A stretch of DNA of 64,000 bases, from NCBI RefSeq assembly GCF_020360975.1, contig NW_025408670.1:186001-250000 (forward strand). Direction: 5' to 3'. The DNA comes from Hirsutella rhossiliensis. Its lineage: Eukaryota; Ascomycota; Sordariomycetes; Hypocreales; Ophiocordycipitaceae. The stretch's first letter is position 1. Each line of letters starts with the position of its first letter. The position numbers were made by a program, and so were the translations under genes. Below the pieces are notes generated by a model that saw nothing but the letters and a program-made list of their open reading frames with translations, made no database searches and had not been told where the DNA came from. Below, one piece after another: positions 51,636 through 63,910 of this stretch.

Positions 51636-52578
51636 GGTTCGCGGTCCGGGGTGTTTGTCTTTTTGGCCGAGGGCTGCTGGAGAGGACCGTGTGCTGCGCT
51701 CTTGCCGGGGGGAAATGGCGCGTTGGAGGCACTGCGCCCCACTGAAGGACGGGAGCTTGGGGCGGGCCGTCGACGCGAACTCACGTGACGGATTAAGGGC
51801 TGGATACGTACCTAGCATCTGTATTCGAGTCCTCTTTTATGAAAACGCAGACGTGCATGTACATATGCACTCCTTTTCCTTGCCCCGAAACATGGCACCA
51901 GCTCGGGGCTACTTGGCGAATCATGCGCCGTAACGGCTCCGATATCTCGGCCTCGGACCAGAAGCGGGATGCGAGCCCGTCCAAGGTCGTGGGGAATCCC
52001 TTGGCTCTGTCCCATGCCTTCAACCGAATGGCCCTGATTCGGGGACAGCATCACCCGCCCGCCCTTGCATGCTCTCTCTACTGTGCCGGAAAACGTTTCT
52101 GAAGTGTCATGCTCACTCGCCACTTGCACGGCCACCATTTCGGTGCTGCTTGGCCAAGCTTGGCAATCCTAGGAAGGAATTGCACAACTCAAGAGCAAAT
52201 ATGAATGACCGAATGATTAATGCCATTTATAAACATAGCTTTGCCACCAATCACCTCCTAGGTCTGCGTCCTGGTGCTTTTTAGAGGTCAACGCATGTCT
52301 CTTTATTAATAGCTACTGCCAGGTACTGCCTGCCGGTGTAACTTTGGTGGGGGCCCGCCCGGCTCCCCTGACGGATGCAGGCAGTGTTGTGGCAAGTCAA
52401 AGCCGCTTTTCTCGAAACAACACGAGCGCAACATTGCTACACATCCACCTCGCGTCGTCTATCCCATCCCTCCTACGCTTGCTTGCCAAACTCGTCGCTG
52501 GCTATGGTTTGAGCACCATCGGGCCCGATCCACACGCTCTGGTCGAGAGGCCCCGCCCATCTGGCTGAATAGCCCCCA
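51636..52578. other. divergent intergenic region
   Basis: Lies between the Sub1 and sorting-nexin genes, which point away from each other, so it should hold both promoters. No coding evidence. Confidence 0.5.
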
Positions 52579-55500
52579 ATGGCTTCAACACCGGGCGGCG
52601 ACACGCAGCTGCCGAGCATCGCCTTCAGCCGAGAGCCCGTCGCCGGCAAGGCCATCGCACCGAATGGCTCAACCATCGGGCTCGACGCCAAGACACCCGG
52701 CCATGTCCCCGCGAGCGATGCCAAAACTCCACCGCCCGCCCCGCCGCAAGCTTCCGACTCCCTCGGCACCAGGGCCCTCCAGTTCATCTCGACCGCGACC
52801 CCGGCCACGCTGGCGGGGATCGCCGTCGCCTTCTCCGCCATAATCTACGCCATACTGGGGAGGCTGGGTCTGCTGCTCATCGGCGCGCTGGGAGGCGTGA
52901 CCGCCTTCGCAACCCTCGAGGCGAGGAACCCAGAGATTGCGAGGGCGGTGCGAGGCGAAAAGGGCCCCGACGTCTTGGACAGGGTCTGGCTCGACCTGCG
53001 GACGGCTCAGACCCGGGACGGAGACGGCGCAAACCAAGACCAAGATACCGTCAAGGCCTTCGATGACTTTGGTCCCGAGACGCGCGAGGCCCTCGGAGGC
53101 CTGGTCGATGCCGTGATCCGAGACTACGTCAAGTGGTGGTACAGCCCAATCGTGCCGACGGATCGTTCCTTTCCCCTTGCCTGCCGCAAGACGCTCAACG
53201 CCTATCTCCTCGCCATCTCGAACCGCATGTCCCGCAAGCGTCCCGCCGATGCCTTCTTGGACCTGCTGACCAACTGCTCGTCCATCATCATCGTCTTCAT
53301 GTCGGAGCTCGCCGCCGCCTACGCAGACCTGCCGCCCGAAACAAACATGACGGCCGCCGACGCCGTTTATAACTACCTAGCCTCGCATCCCGATTCGCGC
53401 CTGGCCAATCTCCTCAACCAGAGGCAGCAGGCCGCCAAGTTCAAGACCGTCGCAGAGGATCTGCTCAGCTTCCTCGACCGGAGCGCGCAAAACTGCGACC
53501 CTGCCCGCGTCTTCCTGCGCGAGATCCTGGCAAACTCGGTCCTCGAGACCACGCTGCAGACCTGCAGCAAGGCCGAGTGGATCAACGGATGGATCGTGTA
53601 CCTGCTCGAGGCCGGAGAGCCGGACCTGAATCAGGCCATCGACGTCGGAATGCAGACTGGCCGTGACACCAGCGATCACAACGTGTTCGCCGACTTGGAT
53701 GGAAACGTCGGTAACATTGGCATTGCCAAACCAGGTCGCTCCAGCACGGAGCCCGAGCGCAGCCGACGCAAGGAGTCCATGGGCCACAAGAAGAAGCTGA
53801 GCAAGGCCGACGAGAAGCTAGAGGAGGCGGCGGCAGAGTTGGGGCTGGACCGGTTACCTACGCCGGACGAGGCACACCGGACGGGACAGTCCGCCATCTT
53901 CGGCTCTTCGCCGCCAGGGCAGAGCAAAGAGAGCCTGCCCGAGCTCGATGTGTCGAGTAAACTCGGTTCGAGCGTCGCTGAAAAGTCGCCCGCTACAATG
54001 GCCTCTGTCGGCAAGACTCCACGAGGCCCAAGGCCGGACGAGTTCTCGACCAGAAGTGAAGCCGATAACCCGCCGCTGACGCCGCGATCGATCAAGGCTT
54101 CCTCTAGCGAAGGGTCGTCCTCGCCGAGAATCAGCGAACAACAATTCACCAGCTTTGATCAGATCGTGTCCCCGGCCCAGGATGACGCCGGAGAGAACGA
54201 AGCGCCCAAGAAGGCCCCCCTGACCCTCCATAACGCCTCCTTTACCCTGCACGACGACTCGACCGGGGACAGCAGCAAAATCCGCAGCAAGCCGACCTGG
54301 GATTATCTGATTCAGGTGGAACCGTCGTCGGCGGCGTATCCCGGATGGATGATTGTGCGGAGGTACTCCGACTTTGAGACGCTGCACGAGATTCTGCGGC
54401 GCATCGCGACCATCTCGGGCGCTACGGCGTTTACGGAGCTGCACAAGGAGCTGCCAGGCTGGAAGATCCACACGAGGGAATCTCTGCGCGGCGAGCTGGA
54501 GCGGTACCTGAGGGACGCGTGCTGGTACCAGACCCTGGCCGAGAGCGAGGGCATGAAGCGGTTCTTGGAAAAGTCCCAGGGGCACACGCATGGCAGCTCC
54601 AAGTCATTCGGGTGGGATTCCGTCGGCAAAAACATGCTCGACGTGCTCAACATGGGGCCAAAGGGAGCCGTGGAGGGCGGCAAGAACCTGGTCGGCGGCG
54701 TGAGCGGCGTCTTCAACAACTTTCCCAGCCTGAGCAGGAAGTCGACCAACCAGTCCATCGACCTGACCGCGAACTCCAGCCGCCTCTCCATATCCGGGCA
54801 CTCGCCGGCGACGACGGCCAAGTCCCCAGCCCGGTCGGAGCGCGCGAGCATGGACAGCCAGCGGTCATCCGTCATCTCGACGCAGCCGGGCAAGATGGCG
54901 CCGATGGACCGGCGGCCGAGCCATCCGTCCCCGGGCGACGGCGACGGCGACGGCGGGAGGGTCGGTCGGGCGGACCGAACCGAGTCGTGGTCGGGCCCGG
55001 CCAGCACGCGACCTAGCAGGGAGCACAGCCGGACATCGAGCCTCGCGCCGCTGCACTCGCCCTCCACGGCCAGCCTGGAATTCATGAAGCTGCCTCCGCC
55101 GCCCGACGAGATGGGAGACGACTACGAGGCGTCGGTCAACGGCGAGGAGACCGGGACGAGGGCCGACGAGGGCGCGACGACGCACGCCACCCCGCGCAGC
55201 AGCATGCAGGGCGTCACGTCCCCCGCCGCAGCGGTGCCGGCGACCAACGGCGGAGCCAAGAAGGCTTCCGCCGCGAAGCCGGGCAAGCAGTACTCGCAGA
55301 TGTCGGAGCACGAGACGCGGGTGGCGGTGGAGCTCCTGTTCGCCGTCATCAACGAAATGTACACGCTGTCGTCGGCGTGGAACATCCGGCGGACGCTGCT
55401 GACGGCGGCCAAGTCGTTCCTGCTGCGACCGGGCAACCCGTCGCTGCTGACGGTGCAGTCGCTGATCCAGACGTCGGTGCTCGACGCAAACACGTCGGAC

Positions 55501-55791
55501 GCGGGCATCGCGGCGTCGCTGCGCACGCTGCGCGAGAACACGGTGCCGACCGAGGCGGAGCGCGCGGGGTGGCCGGCCGAGGCGTCGGCCGACGAGAAGG
55601 ACCGGCTGGCGGTCAAGGCGCGGCGGCTGCTCATCCAGAGCGGCGTGCCCGCGGCGCTCATGGGCGTCATGGGCCAGGCGGCGACGGGGGACGCGCTGGG
55701 CAGGGTGTTTGACTGTTTGCAGATTGAAGAGGTGGCGCGGGGGTTGGTTTTTGGGCTGATTCTGCAGGCCGTCAGGATTGTGACGCATTGA
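52579..55791 (+). CDS. PXA-PX-nexin C sorting nexin-like protein
   Basis: 1070 aa, no intron. After a Pro/Ala-rich start, two hydrophobic segments at about residues 72-110 (TLAGIAVAFSAIIYAILGRL; GLLLIGALGGVTAFATLE) anchor it in a membrane. A PXA domain follows (about 125-300; LVDAVIRDYVKWWYSPIVPT), a long Ser/Pro-rich linker, a PX domain at about 550-655 with the phosphoinositide-binding RRYSDFETLHEIL, another linker, and a nexin C domain at about 905-1065 (ELLFAVINEMYTLSSAWNIR). The order is that of the Mdm1/SNX13/SNX14/SNX25 group but lacks a visible RGS domain. These proteins tether ER to vacuole/endosome membranes. Confidence 0.9.
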   Translation: MASTPGGDTQLPSIAFSREPVAGKAIAPNGSTIGLDAKTPGHVPASDAKTPPPAPPQASDSLGTRALQFISTATPATLAGIAVAFSAIIYAILGRLGLLLIGALGGVTAFATLEARNPEIARAVRGEKGPDVLDRVWLDLRTAQTRDGDGANQDQDTVKAFDDFGPETREALGGLVDAVIRDYVKWWYSPIVPTDRSFPLACRKTLNAYLLAISNRMSRKRPADAFLDLLTNCSSIIIVFMSELAAAYADLPPETNMTAADAVYNYLASHPDSRLANLLNQRQQAAKFKTVAEDLLSFLDRSAQNCDPARVFLREILANSVLETTLQTCSKAEWINGWIVYLLEAGEPDLNQAIDVGMQTGRDTSDHNVFADLDGNVGNIGIAKPGRSSTEPERSRRKESMGHKKKLSKADEKLEEAAAELGLDRLPTPDEAHRTGQSAIFGSSPPGQSKESLPELDVSSKLGSSVAEKSPATMASVGKTPRGPRPDEFSTRSEADNPPLTPRSIKASSSEGSSSPRISEQQFTSFDQIVSPAQDDAGENEAPKKAPLTLHNASFTLHDDSTGDSSKIRSKPTWDYLIQVEPSSAAYPGWMIVRRYSDFETLHEILRRIATISGATAFTELHKELPGWKIHTRESLRGELERYLRDACWYQTLAESEGMKRFLEKSQGHTHGSSKSFGWDSVGKNMLDVLNMGPKGAVEGGKNLVGGVSGVFNNFPSLSRKSTNQSIDLTANSSRLSISGHSPATTAKSPARSERASMDSQRSSVISTQPGKMAPMDRRPSHPSPGDGDGDGGRVGRADRTESWSGPASTRPSREHSRTSSLAPLHSPSTASLEFMKLPPPPDEMGDDYEASVNGEETGTRADEGATTHATPRSSMQGVTSPAAAVPATNGGAKKASAAKPGKQYSQMSEHETRVAVELLFAVINEMYTLSSAWNIRRTLLTAAKSFLLRPGNPSLLTVQSLIQTSVLDANTSDAGIAASLRTLRENTVPTEAERAGWPAEASADEKDRLAVKARRLLIQSGVPAALMGVMGQAATGDALGRVFDCLQIEEVARGLVFGLILQAVRIVTH

Positions 55792-58242
55792 TGGGTGTTG
55801 TTTTCGACTATCAAGCAGGGAAAGAAAAGAACAAGGCGATGGCAGGCATTACGATGACGGAGCGGCTACTTTTCCCCTGCCCGGGGTGGCGAGGGGGCTT
55901 TTTGTACAACCACGAGATATTCCTTTTCTTTTCCTGTTTTCTTCTTTGATGTCGTTTTCTTCCTGTTTCAAGCTTTGCAGCGTGGGCGGAGCTGTGCCCT
56001 CTGGCATCTTTCCACGGGGCAAGCGGTGGGAGGGGGTTTGTTCTTGGCGACGATGCCAGGCCGGGCGACCAGAGCGTCCACGACTTGATTTCTACACTCT
56101 TGTTGACGTTTTCTTTCCGCCTCCTTGACTGAGGAATAACGTAGCGGGTCGCGTTCGAAATACATGGCCCCATGTACGCGGGGGGGTTGTGCAGCTGTCT
56201 TTCCCGTCCTTTCTCCGCTATAAGCGAGGGGCGGAGACCTGGCCTGAAGAAGTTGGTGGGATTAAGCATAGGAGTGGCAACGCGCCCGGTATATTTGCAT
56301 CTCGTGGCTGGGCGTGGGAGGGGGGCGCTTGTTGTAGGTGGGCGTGACTTGAAGCCGTGGTCATTACGTGCGCAACGACGCGCGCTTCCGTCCATTGACC
56401 CGTCGTGGCCGTGTTTGCATGTATGAGAGTACTTTTCATATCGGAAACGAAAGACCAAAGTGGAAGTGCAAAGAAAGCAAGAACCAAGGCCCGACTTTGA
56501 ACATGGATGACCCTTAATCATCCCCCCCCCCCTTTTCCCCCCGGCTCATCACCCCAGACCCCCGACGGCAAGGAACGTCTTTTCTTTTCTAGAAGACAAA
56601 AAGGAAGACGAGGCGCAGTCCCAGCTCTGGGTGCTGCTTGCATGTCGTCCCCCCTCGCGTAGCACATGTACAGTACATCTCCTCTCTCTATACTCGTACT
56701 GTGCCAAGTCCGCACCCGCTCCTCCGGATGTGCCCCACCCACGCGCCGGCCCCCCGGCCCCGAACCCCCCCCCCCCGCCATTCCCCGGTTCGGGACACAA
56801 GATCAGCATCGGTACCAGCGGATCACCCTGCCGCATCTATATTGCAGTATATCCCTCCGTCCAGCACCAGGGTTTAAGCGTGCAGGGGGATCGGAAAGCC
56901 GGAAAACCCCAGAAGTGAGAGCCGAAAGAGAGGAATACAAGGAAAAGGTTCGGACCAAAGGAACGCTCCGGCAATCATCCTGCACTTCCTCCTCCACGGC
57001 GTGGAACCGACACCCTCCCTCCTTCCCTCCCTCATTTGCTCCTCGCGTCCCACACCAATCTGCAGTCCCAAGGGGGTCTACTTTCTTACCATGCGATACC
57101 CCTTCTTCACTTGTACAATTATCCAACGTCGGCGTACTCAGAGCAGTAAGCAGAAATAAACCCGTACTCAACCAAGGCAAGCAAACCTACACCGTAGGTG
57201 ACGTGTTACAGGAGACGATCCATCTGCAAGGTACGCGCAGACGGTCAAATACACAGCTCACAGAATCTGCATTACTGACTCAATCAGGCTATGCTCCACT
57301 CACGTTCTCAGATGGTGCGAGGCAAGATGGTGCGAGGCAAGATGCCGTCATTGGCTTCTGCTCGAGAACATACATGACGGGGAAATGACACGATAATGTC
57401 ACAATGTGGAAAGGGACCGAGCAAATAGGGCAGGCATTAATATTAGAAAGGACAATCTGTACACAGTGCTTGCACGTATGGACATGATCGTGGCCAATCG
57501 CCTTCCAAAACAAATGAAAACAAAATATCTAGAATACTGGAGAATGAAGAATCAGGCCACACCAAGGTCGCGCTCCAGACGCTAATGTCTCGTAAAGGAC
57601 GGACGAGTCAGCGGTGGTGGAGGGCGTTCGTGTTCCCGTTTCAGGCACACGTGCAACCAGCTGTAGCCGTCGCCCATGTCCTTGGGCCCGTCGTCACCAT
57701 CCCCGCAGGCTTCCTCTGCGCGTTCCAGCATCCTTCCATCCAGGGTCAGACCATGTGCACGTCACAGGTCGCCGGTCCGGGTGCTGAAAGATCAAGCGAG
57801 TAAGTGATAAGGGTAATGAACTTCGCGGAAGTGTACTCATGTCGAAGCTCCGGTGCAATGGTGCAATGCGCGGCTGAAAGAGCGCCGCAGTTCAGGCATG
57901 GTGCCATGGAGTGACGCAGGCTATGATGAAAGCTAGAAAAAGAACAATGACTGCTGGTATCTCGCGCCCCAGGCTGCCCTGGCCAAGCAGGACCCCGAAA
58001 AAGCCTTCCTTGGCATCGCCTTGTTTCGGGTGTGGAACAAAGGAAAAATCCCCAAAAACAAACGAGGAATAAGAAAGAGTCGCAGGCTCGTGTCGTCAAA
58101 AGGAAGCACGCTAGATGATGTGGCGCAACGGGTATCAAGGGCACTTTTGTAGACAAAGAAACGGCAAAGTCGCACATAGACATGGGTGTATGTACACTGC
58201 GGGTGGTGGTAGAGGATTATCGTCATGTATGGACGTGGCGGC
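55792..58242. other. convergent intergenic region, no gene seen
   Basis: 2.4 kb between the 3' ends of two convergent genes. Contains C-rich runs (about 56,520-56,535 and 56,765-56,776) and two copies of GATGGTGCGAGGCAA near 57,312-57,340. The open frames are low-complexity Pro/Ser reading of these runs. An unannotated transcript cannot be excluded. Confidence 0.5.
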
Positions 58243-60455
58243 TCAAGGCTTGAACACGGCGCTCGTGAGAAGAAGTTCACCTTCGGCCGGCTTGATGTCT
58301 TTGAGCGGCGGCGGCGGCGGCACGGACGGCATCGTCTCTTTGGGCCCGTCCTTGGTAGTCGAGGTATGGGAAGCAGGGGTTCGCGGCGGAGGAAAAACAA
58401 AGGAAGATGCCGAGCCGTTTGGGGTCGCCGAGCCCTTGGAACTCCCGTGCTTCCCGCGCTCGCCCTGCCTCCCAGAAGACTCCCACGGCTTGGCGGGGAT
58501 CCGTTGGCTGCCCATTCGGGAGATTTCGTCTTCGACGTCGGCGAGCAAGGCAAAGACATCGCCGCCCACGTAGACCCGTATGCTTTCCACATCAGACCGT
58601 TTTGGGCCTTTGGCCACGCTGCCCCGAGTCTGCTGGGCAGCCTGCTCGATCTCCACGACGGGCTGTTCGATGACGGTGCTGGGCACTTGGGCAACCACCC
58701 GCTGCGGCGATGGCGACTCGCCTCCAAGGGGGTTGGAGAATGCCTGTCTCTTCGGACTCCGGGGGGGCGTGGAGATGCCGGAAGGGACGGGCGACCTGAC
58801 GCCCATGATCTGCTGCAGGGACTCGCAGGAAGCGGCGGGGCTGCTCGGAACAGGGAGCAGGGTAGCGGCTGCGACGTGCTCGAGGAGCTTCTGGCGGATC
58901 CGTGCGCGTCGATTCTCGACATGCTCGAGCTTGTTGACCCAGTCGTCGATGGAATCGTCCAGCTCGGCCAGGGCCTCTTCTTGCCGCAGCATCGACTCGT
59001 GACTGAAACGAGTCGTGCGCGGCGAGCGAAGGTATTGGCAAATCCGAGAATGGAGATTGCGGCGCCCAGATCGTAGAGACGTGTAGGTGCGTCGGAGGTA
59101 CTCTGTCCGTTCGTCGAGTTGACGAAGTTCCTGGTGCGGGAGTTTAGCACTTGACGCCGTATGGCAGATGAAAAGGAAGAGGCGCGTACCTTGGAGAGGG
59201 CCTCGACGTCGCCGGCTCCGAGGACTTCAAACCTCTCGGCTTGACGATATGCCTGCTTCTGAAGCGACGACGAGTCCCCGGCACTCAGCTTACCCAATGC
59301 ATCGCGCGGCTTCCAGCCCCTGGGCAGGTCCTCGAAAGCCCTTCGCTCAAGGCTCTTGTCTCGCACGCACTCACTGCACTTGGGCGGAGCCGGGAGCGGG
59401 CTGTTCTTGTCCTTGTCCCTGCAAATATTGCTGCTGGGTTGGCCGTCGCGCTTCCTGGGTCGCCCTCTATCCACTATGCTCGACGAGGCGGATACCCGTC
59501 TTTGATGTCCGCAGGCGGCGCCGTAAGGCGATGCATCGTCGGTGTAAGGTGTGGCGAAGCCGTCACCGCTACCAGGGCCATCCCACGACTTGGGCGAAGC
59601 ACAGTGAAGTTCCGTAAGCGGCGCAGACATGGGAGTGGTGAGTGCAGTGCCCGAGGTGCCGTCTGTGGTGGCGGATCGGGGCAAGGAGAGATCTGGAGTC
59701 GAGACACTGGGTGTGTAGAGTTCCCGGCCCAGGGGTGAGGATTCGAGGACTGGCCGGGGAGACTCCCGGGGCGGAGCGCTATCGGAGCGAAGCTTTGCGA
59801 GGGAAATCTTGGACTGGAGGAGAGGAGCAGGGCGGTTGCGTTGGTGAATGATGAGCGGGGCTGGGCTATCGGGAAGGAGACTCGGGGGCGACCAGGCTGG
59901 CTCTGCAGTGCCAGTGAAAGCCCTGTCGAGGGTGGATGCGAAGCCATGATGGTCTCTGTCCTTGGAAATGGGGGTTGGAACTGGCCCCGTCTTCTCCTTG
60001 GGAGCGCTGGAAGAGCGCTCGTGGAGGGCCGGCCGGCCGGGAATGGTGGCTGCTTCGTTGGTCAGCGAGAATGCCAGGGTGGCTCGGAGAGGGCAGCACA
60101 TACGTGAGTCCATGGGGACCTCCTGGACGGTTGTCATGTGAGAGGAATCCTGAGGGATAGGCTTGCGTCGTCGCGCTTGACTGTGCTGGTTGGGTCTCAA
60201 GCGCAGATGGGCGACGGCATTGGCCTTGTCGGTCTTGTCGCCCATGGCATAGGCAAAGGCCTTCTCGGGATCGAGGGCCTTGCCGCTGCTGGAAAGAGGC
60301 AGCTGCTTGTCCTTGGGAAAGAGTTGATACCTGCGCTGCTGATCCGAAGGCAGCATCCTCCACGCGTGGGGCTTGTCGGAAGATGAAGCCTGTGATGGCG
60401 ATTGTCGAGGAGAGGCGTGCTCTGCGTTGGCAACGCAGCTGGCAATGTGAGCCAT
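58243..60455 (-). CDS. 'up-regulated during septation' (Uds1) domain protein
   Basis: Three exons on the minus strand: 60455-60104, 60049-59190 and 59130-58243, 699 aa. First intron 54 bp (GTATGT...CTGAC...AAGCAG) keeps the frame open if retained; second 59 bp (GTACGC...CACCAG). Disordered Ser/Pro-rich N-terminal half; then the conserved domain: RRAFEDLPRGWKPRDALGKL, SLQKQAYRQAERFEVLGAGD, ELRQLDERTEYLRRTYTSLR, GRRNLHSRICQYLRSPR and QEEALAELDDSIDDWVNKLE, a coiled-coil region; then a disordered Pro-rich tail. The domain is named from septation-time expression in fungi; its molecular role is not established. Confidence 0.9.
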
Positions 60456-63400
60456 GGTGCTTGCGACGTTCTGATGTCTATTGCTCGGAGTTGAGAGTGC
60501 GTTGGCGCGACGGTCGACAGGAGCCGTACGTCAAAGAGAGAAGCTCCGTGCCAGACGGGGACGCCGGAGTAGGCGATATATAACGACGAAGTTGTGCCAG
60601 GCCCGCAGGGGGCCCCCGCCGGCGAGAGACGAGGTGCACCATCCATCGGGAAGGGCTGCACAGACCGAGATCCTGAGACGGCACCCATGGAGGTTGGGGT
60701 GTGGTTCCGATGGTCAAGGTGGTGGAGGAGGTGGTGGTGGCGGTGGGCGGTGGGCGGTGGGCGGTGGGGAAGTACATACTCGGAACAGTGCGGAGGATTA
60801 CCTGAACCGGGCCCGTACCTGCCCGTCATGCACACTCTACGTACTAGAGTGGCCCAGCCCTTTGACCCCTCCCCTCCTCCCTCCCCTCCCCTACCCTGCT
60901 GCCCTGTAAAGGTACTAATGTACCTCCTTTTAGGAGTAGGGGGAGGAATACTGAGGTACCTTAGGTAGTTTGGGTTTGAAACCCAAATGTACTGCAGCCA
61001 TTTCCGCACAATGGGTTGCAGGCACATGTACAGTATGGCGCACGTGGGCGAGGCCGAAGCAAGTTGGAGGCGCCGTATTACCGTTGCACCCCGCCTCCCG
61101 AGGGGCTGGTTCTATCGCGCCAGGCCCTCAAGTACAGGCACCTTGGCACCCTACAGGGGGGACAGTCAGGACTCGCGGCGCCCCCGGATCGCCGGGAACA
61201 AGCGCCGGGCAGACAGGCAGCAGGCATCTCCCGGCGGCGCAGCAACGCCTGGGCTGCTGGAGCAGGGGGGGGGGGGTGTTGAAGATGCACAAAATAGCAC
61301 AGTGGCGTCACACAAGAGCGCCGCCATCCTTTCAATCCGTCGTCTCTTTTTTCTACGTCTTCCTTAAGTTACCAATTCTTTTTATTCCTTTACCTTCTTT
61401 TTTTAGCCCTGTTCCTGGTTGTCCCCTGTACTTGGCACCTGCAGGGACCCTAACTTTGAATTGCAGACAGTCCCCTCCCGCCCGGGCTTGATAGCGGGTG
61501 CACTCGCTCGTATACAGTATACATCGACGAAGTGATAGATTACGGACCAGAATCGAGTAGACATATCCCGGGCCAGCCGGATCGATGGGCTCGTGTGCTG
61601 GATAAAGTCGCGTGGGCAGCATCAGTGCGCCGCGAGCTCGCCATTGCAAGCAGTCGGAATTACCCCCGTCATTTGTCTGTGGGTGAGGAGCGAAACGTTG
61701 TCTCCCCCCCCCCTTCTACTCTGGTCCAAAACGCTCTCTTTCTTGCTTGGCCCCAAACCGGTAAGTCAAGGAATCCGAATGCAACGATTACTTGCAGAAG
61801 CAAGAAAAGAAAAACGAGGAAGCATGGAGCGGTTCGTGCTTGTTATCCACCACGGCCCAGAATGGCCCCTTGGATCCCGCCGGGGGAGCATCAAAGGGCA
61901 ATCCATCATGGCCGTTGTCCATCTTCAACGCCGATTCACCACCGTCTCCGTGCCGCCACCGGCTAAAGGGGGGAAATGAAGAGAAGGAAAAGAAGAAGCG
62001 GAGCCCGTGAGTGGTACGGTAAAGGGAAACGGCTTATACCACCCAAGACGCTAGTAAATAGTCGCCGCAATACGACGCCCTCGCTAGGACCCCGTGCTGG
62101 CGTCATAGCTCAGATGCCCTTCCACGGCTCAACCTTTGCTCTGCCGTCTGCTGTACGTATCATCACACTGTACACAGCTCGCACGTGAAGAAAAAGGATG
62201 CGGAGCAGAGGACAGAAGTGACGTTGGCTTGTCATGCGCATGCATGAACCGTACGGGCCCAAACCAACCAGAAGTCTTTGCTCGCCGGCTCTTGACGGGA
62301 GCCGGCAACTGATTACGCCACGATGAGGTTGTTGCTGTTTCACAAGCTCTCAACGTACGTCAGGCAGTCTTGGCAGTCGCTGGCTTTGGCTTTAACCAGC
62401 TGCCGGCTGGACCAAGATGGCCGAGGTCAGGCGACTGCCACGGTGCAGATGGTCGACGGCCTCGACCTGTGCCTCCAGATGCCGACAGATAGCCGCAAAT
62501 CGCGGGGGAGCAGCACGCACAAAACACTGCTGCAAGCAGGCACATGGGGCCAACTCAAAGACAGGCCATGTTCGCCGTGGAGTTTCAGCCGCATGCTTGA
62601 CGCCGGCATCGCAGACAACAAAGCGCGCGTCACCAAAGCCCCCTAGGCCCGATGCGTGACACGCGTGGACTTGGCCAAACATTGCCCATGATGAATCAGC
62701 AAGGGACAATGGAAGAGCTGGCCAAGGAAGCAGGGTAGAGAAATACGAGTCTCGAGTCGGTTCTGGGTCGGGTGTCAGGCACGGCACTGGGCCAAGATGC
62801 CCTGTAGCCACAGTGGACTGAGTGCTCCAGGTACAGTACACAGTACACACACACACACACGCACACACAGGTGCCCGCCCACCATCTCAAACCCTTCTAG
62901 ACGCGTCACGCGACTAGGCAAACCCTCTCTCTCTCTCCCTCCCCCCCCCTCGCTGGCCATTCTCGAAAGACAGCTCTGGCCTCCGTAGAGGCTTGCATGC
63001 CCGTGTGCACGTCCCGGCAGACGAGACGAAATGTTCCAACCGCATACGGCTTCTTCCGTCGTGCCCACCATCGTGATCCCACCATCGTGATCACGCTGCT
63101 GCATCTCGGCACCAGCATCGCCACTCACTTCGGGAGCCGGCTTGCCTAGCTGGATGACATGGGGCGTCATCTACCGACAAGCCGCCCGGAAAACGATGAG
63201 TAGACGGAGATTAACCACAGCATCTCGGCGATATTGACCCGGAGCTTGTCCACGTGGTGCCGTCCCGTCGCCGTGCGCGCGCAGTGGCCACCCTCATGAG
63301 ACCGGCTCTTCCCCTTCCCAGCCAGCTCGTCAGCTCATGATGACGAACTTCGCCCGAGGCCATCGTTTCCCCGGAGTTGGCTGCCCTGCACACATTGATA

Positions 63401-63910
63401 CCAACTGCAGCAGCCGAGCTGTCTCTTTGTTGCCACGGCTGGTTGGACAAAGCCAAGGCCGTATCCCCGTCCCCGTCCCCGTCCCCGTACATGTACACGC
63501 AACGCACCGGGCCTCCCTCATCTCTCAGAAACAGCTCGGCATGCAGCCCGCTTCTCGTCAAGCAGCCTGGTGTTTTCATGTCTGCGATGCAAAGGCATTC
63601 GGCGTTCCATGTTGGTGATACAAGCCGAGGTCCAAGCGGCACTCGCTGCTGTAGAGTATTCAGTTGCACGGCCGAGGTACACCGACGGCGTCGAGCATGT
63701 CCCGTCTGAAACAATGCCTTGCATTTACGCCTTTGGGCAAGGTCCATATCCAATCAACCTTAACTAATCCTTCGGGCCTATCCATGCTGGCTCAAACGCC
63801 GTCGACGGGAGAGAGATCCCGTCACCACTTGCCGCTCCATCCACACTGGAAAGGCACTACCCGTCCTCCTTTAACCACGTGCAATTATATCACCAACTAG
63901 AGCACCCGGT
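60456..63910. other. gene-poor region
   Basis: 3.4 kb with no protein-like ORF. The first few hundred bp should be the promoter of the Uds1 gene. Simple repeats: GGTGGGC-type run (60,715-60,773), an 11-G run near 61,265-61,275, CA repeat near 62,845-62,870, C run near 62,940, GTCCCC repeats near 63,462-63,488. Non-coding RNA genes were looked for and none recognised. Confidence 0.5.
60715..60773. repeat. G-rich simple repeat
   Basis: GGTGGT and then four GGTGGGC-type units upstream of the Uds1 gene; could form G-quadruplex on the plus strand. Confidence 0.8.

Noticed and set aside
52669..55814. Long minus-strand ORFs opposite the sorting-nexin gene
   Set aside because: Shadows of a GC-rich coding strand; Arg/Ala-rich without domains.
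55886..57803. Plus-strand ORFs in the convergent intergenic region
   Set aside because: They are Pro/Ser readings of C-rich runs and lack conserved motifs.
60970..63900. ORFs of up to 180 aa near the right end
   Set aside because: Overlapping frames on both strands, simple-sequence content and no motif; none stands out.
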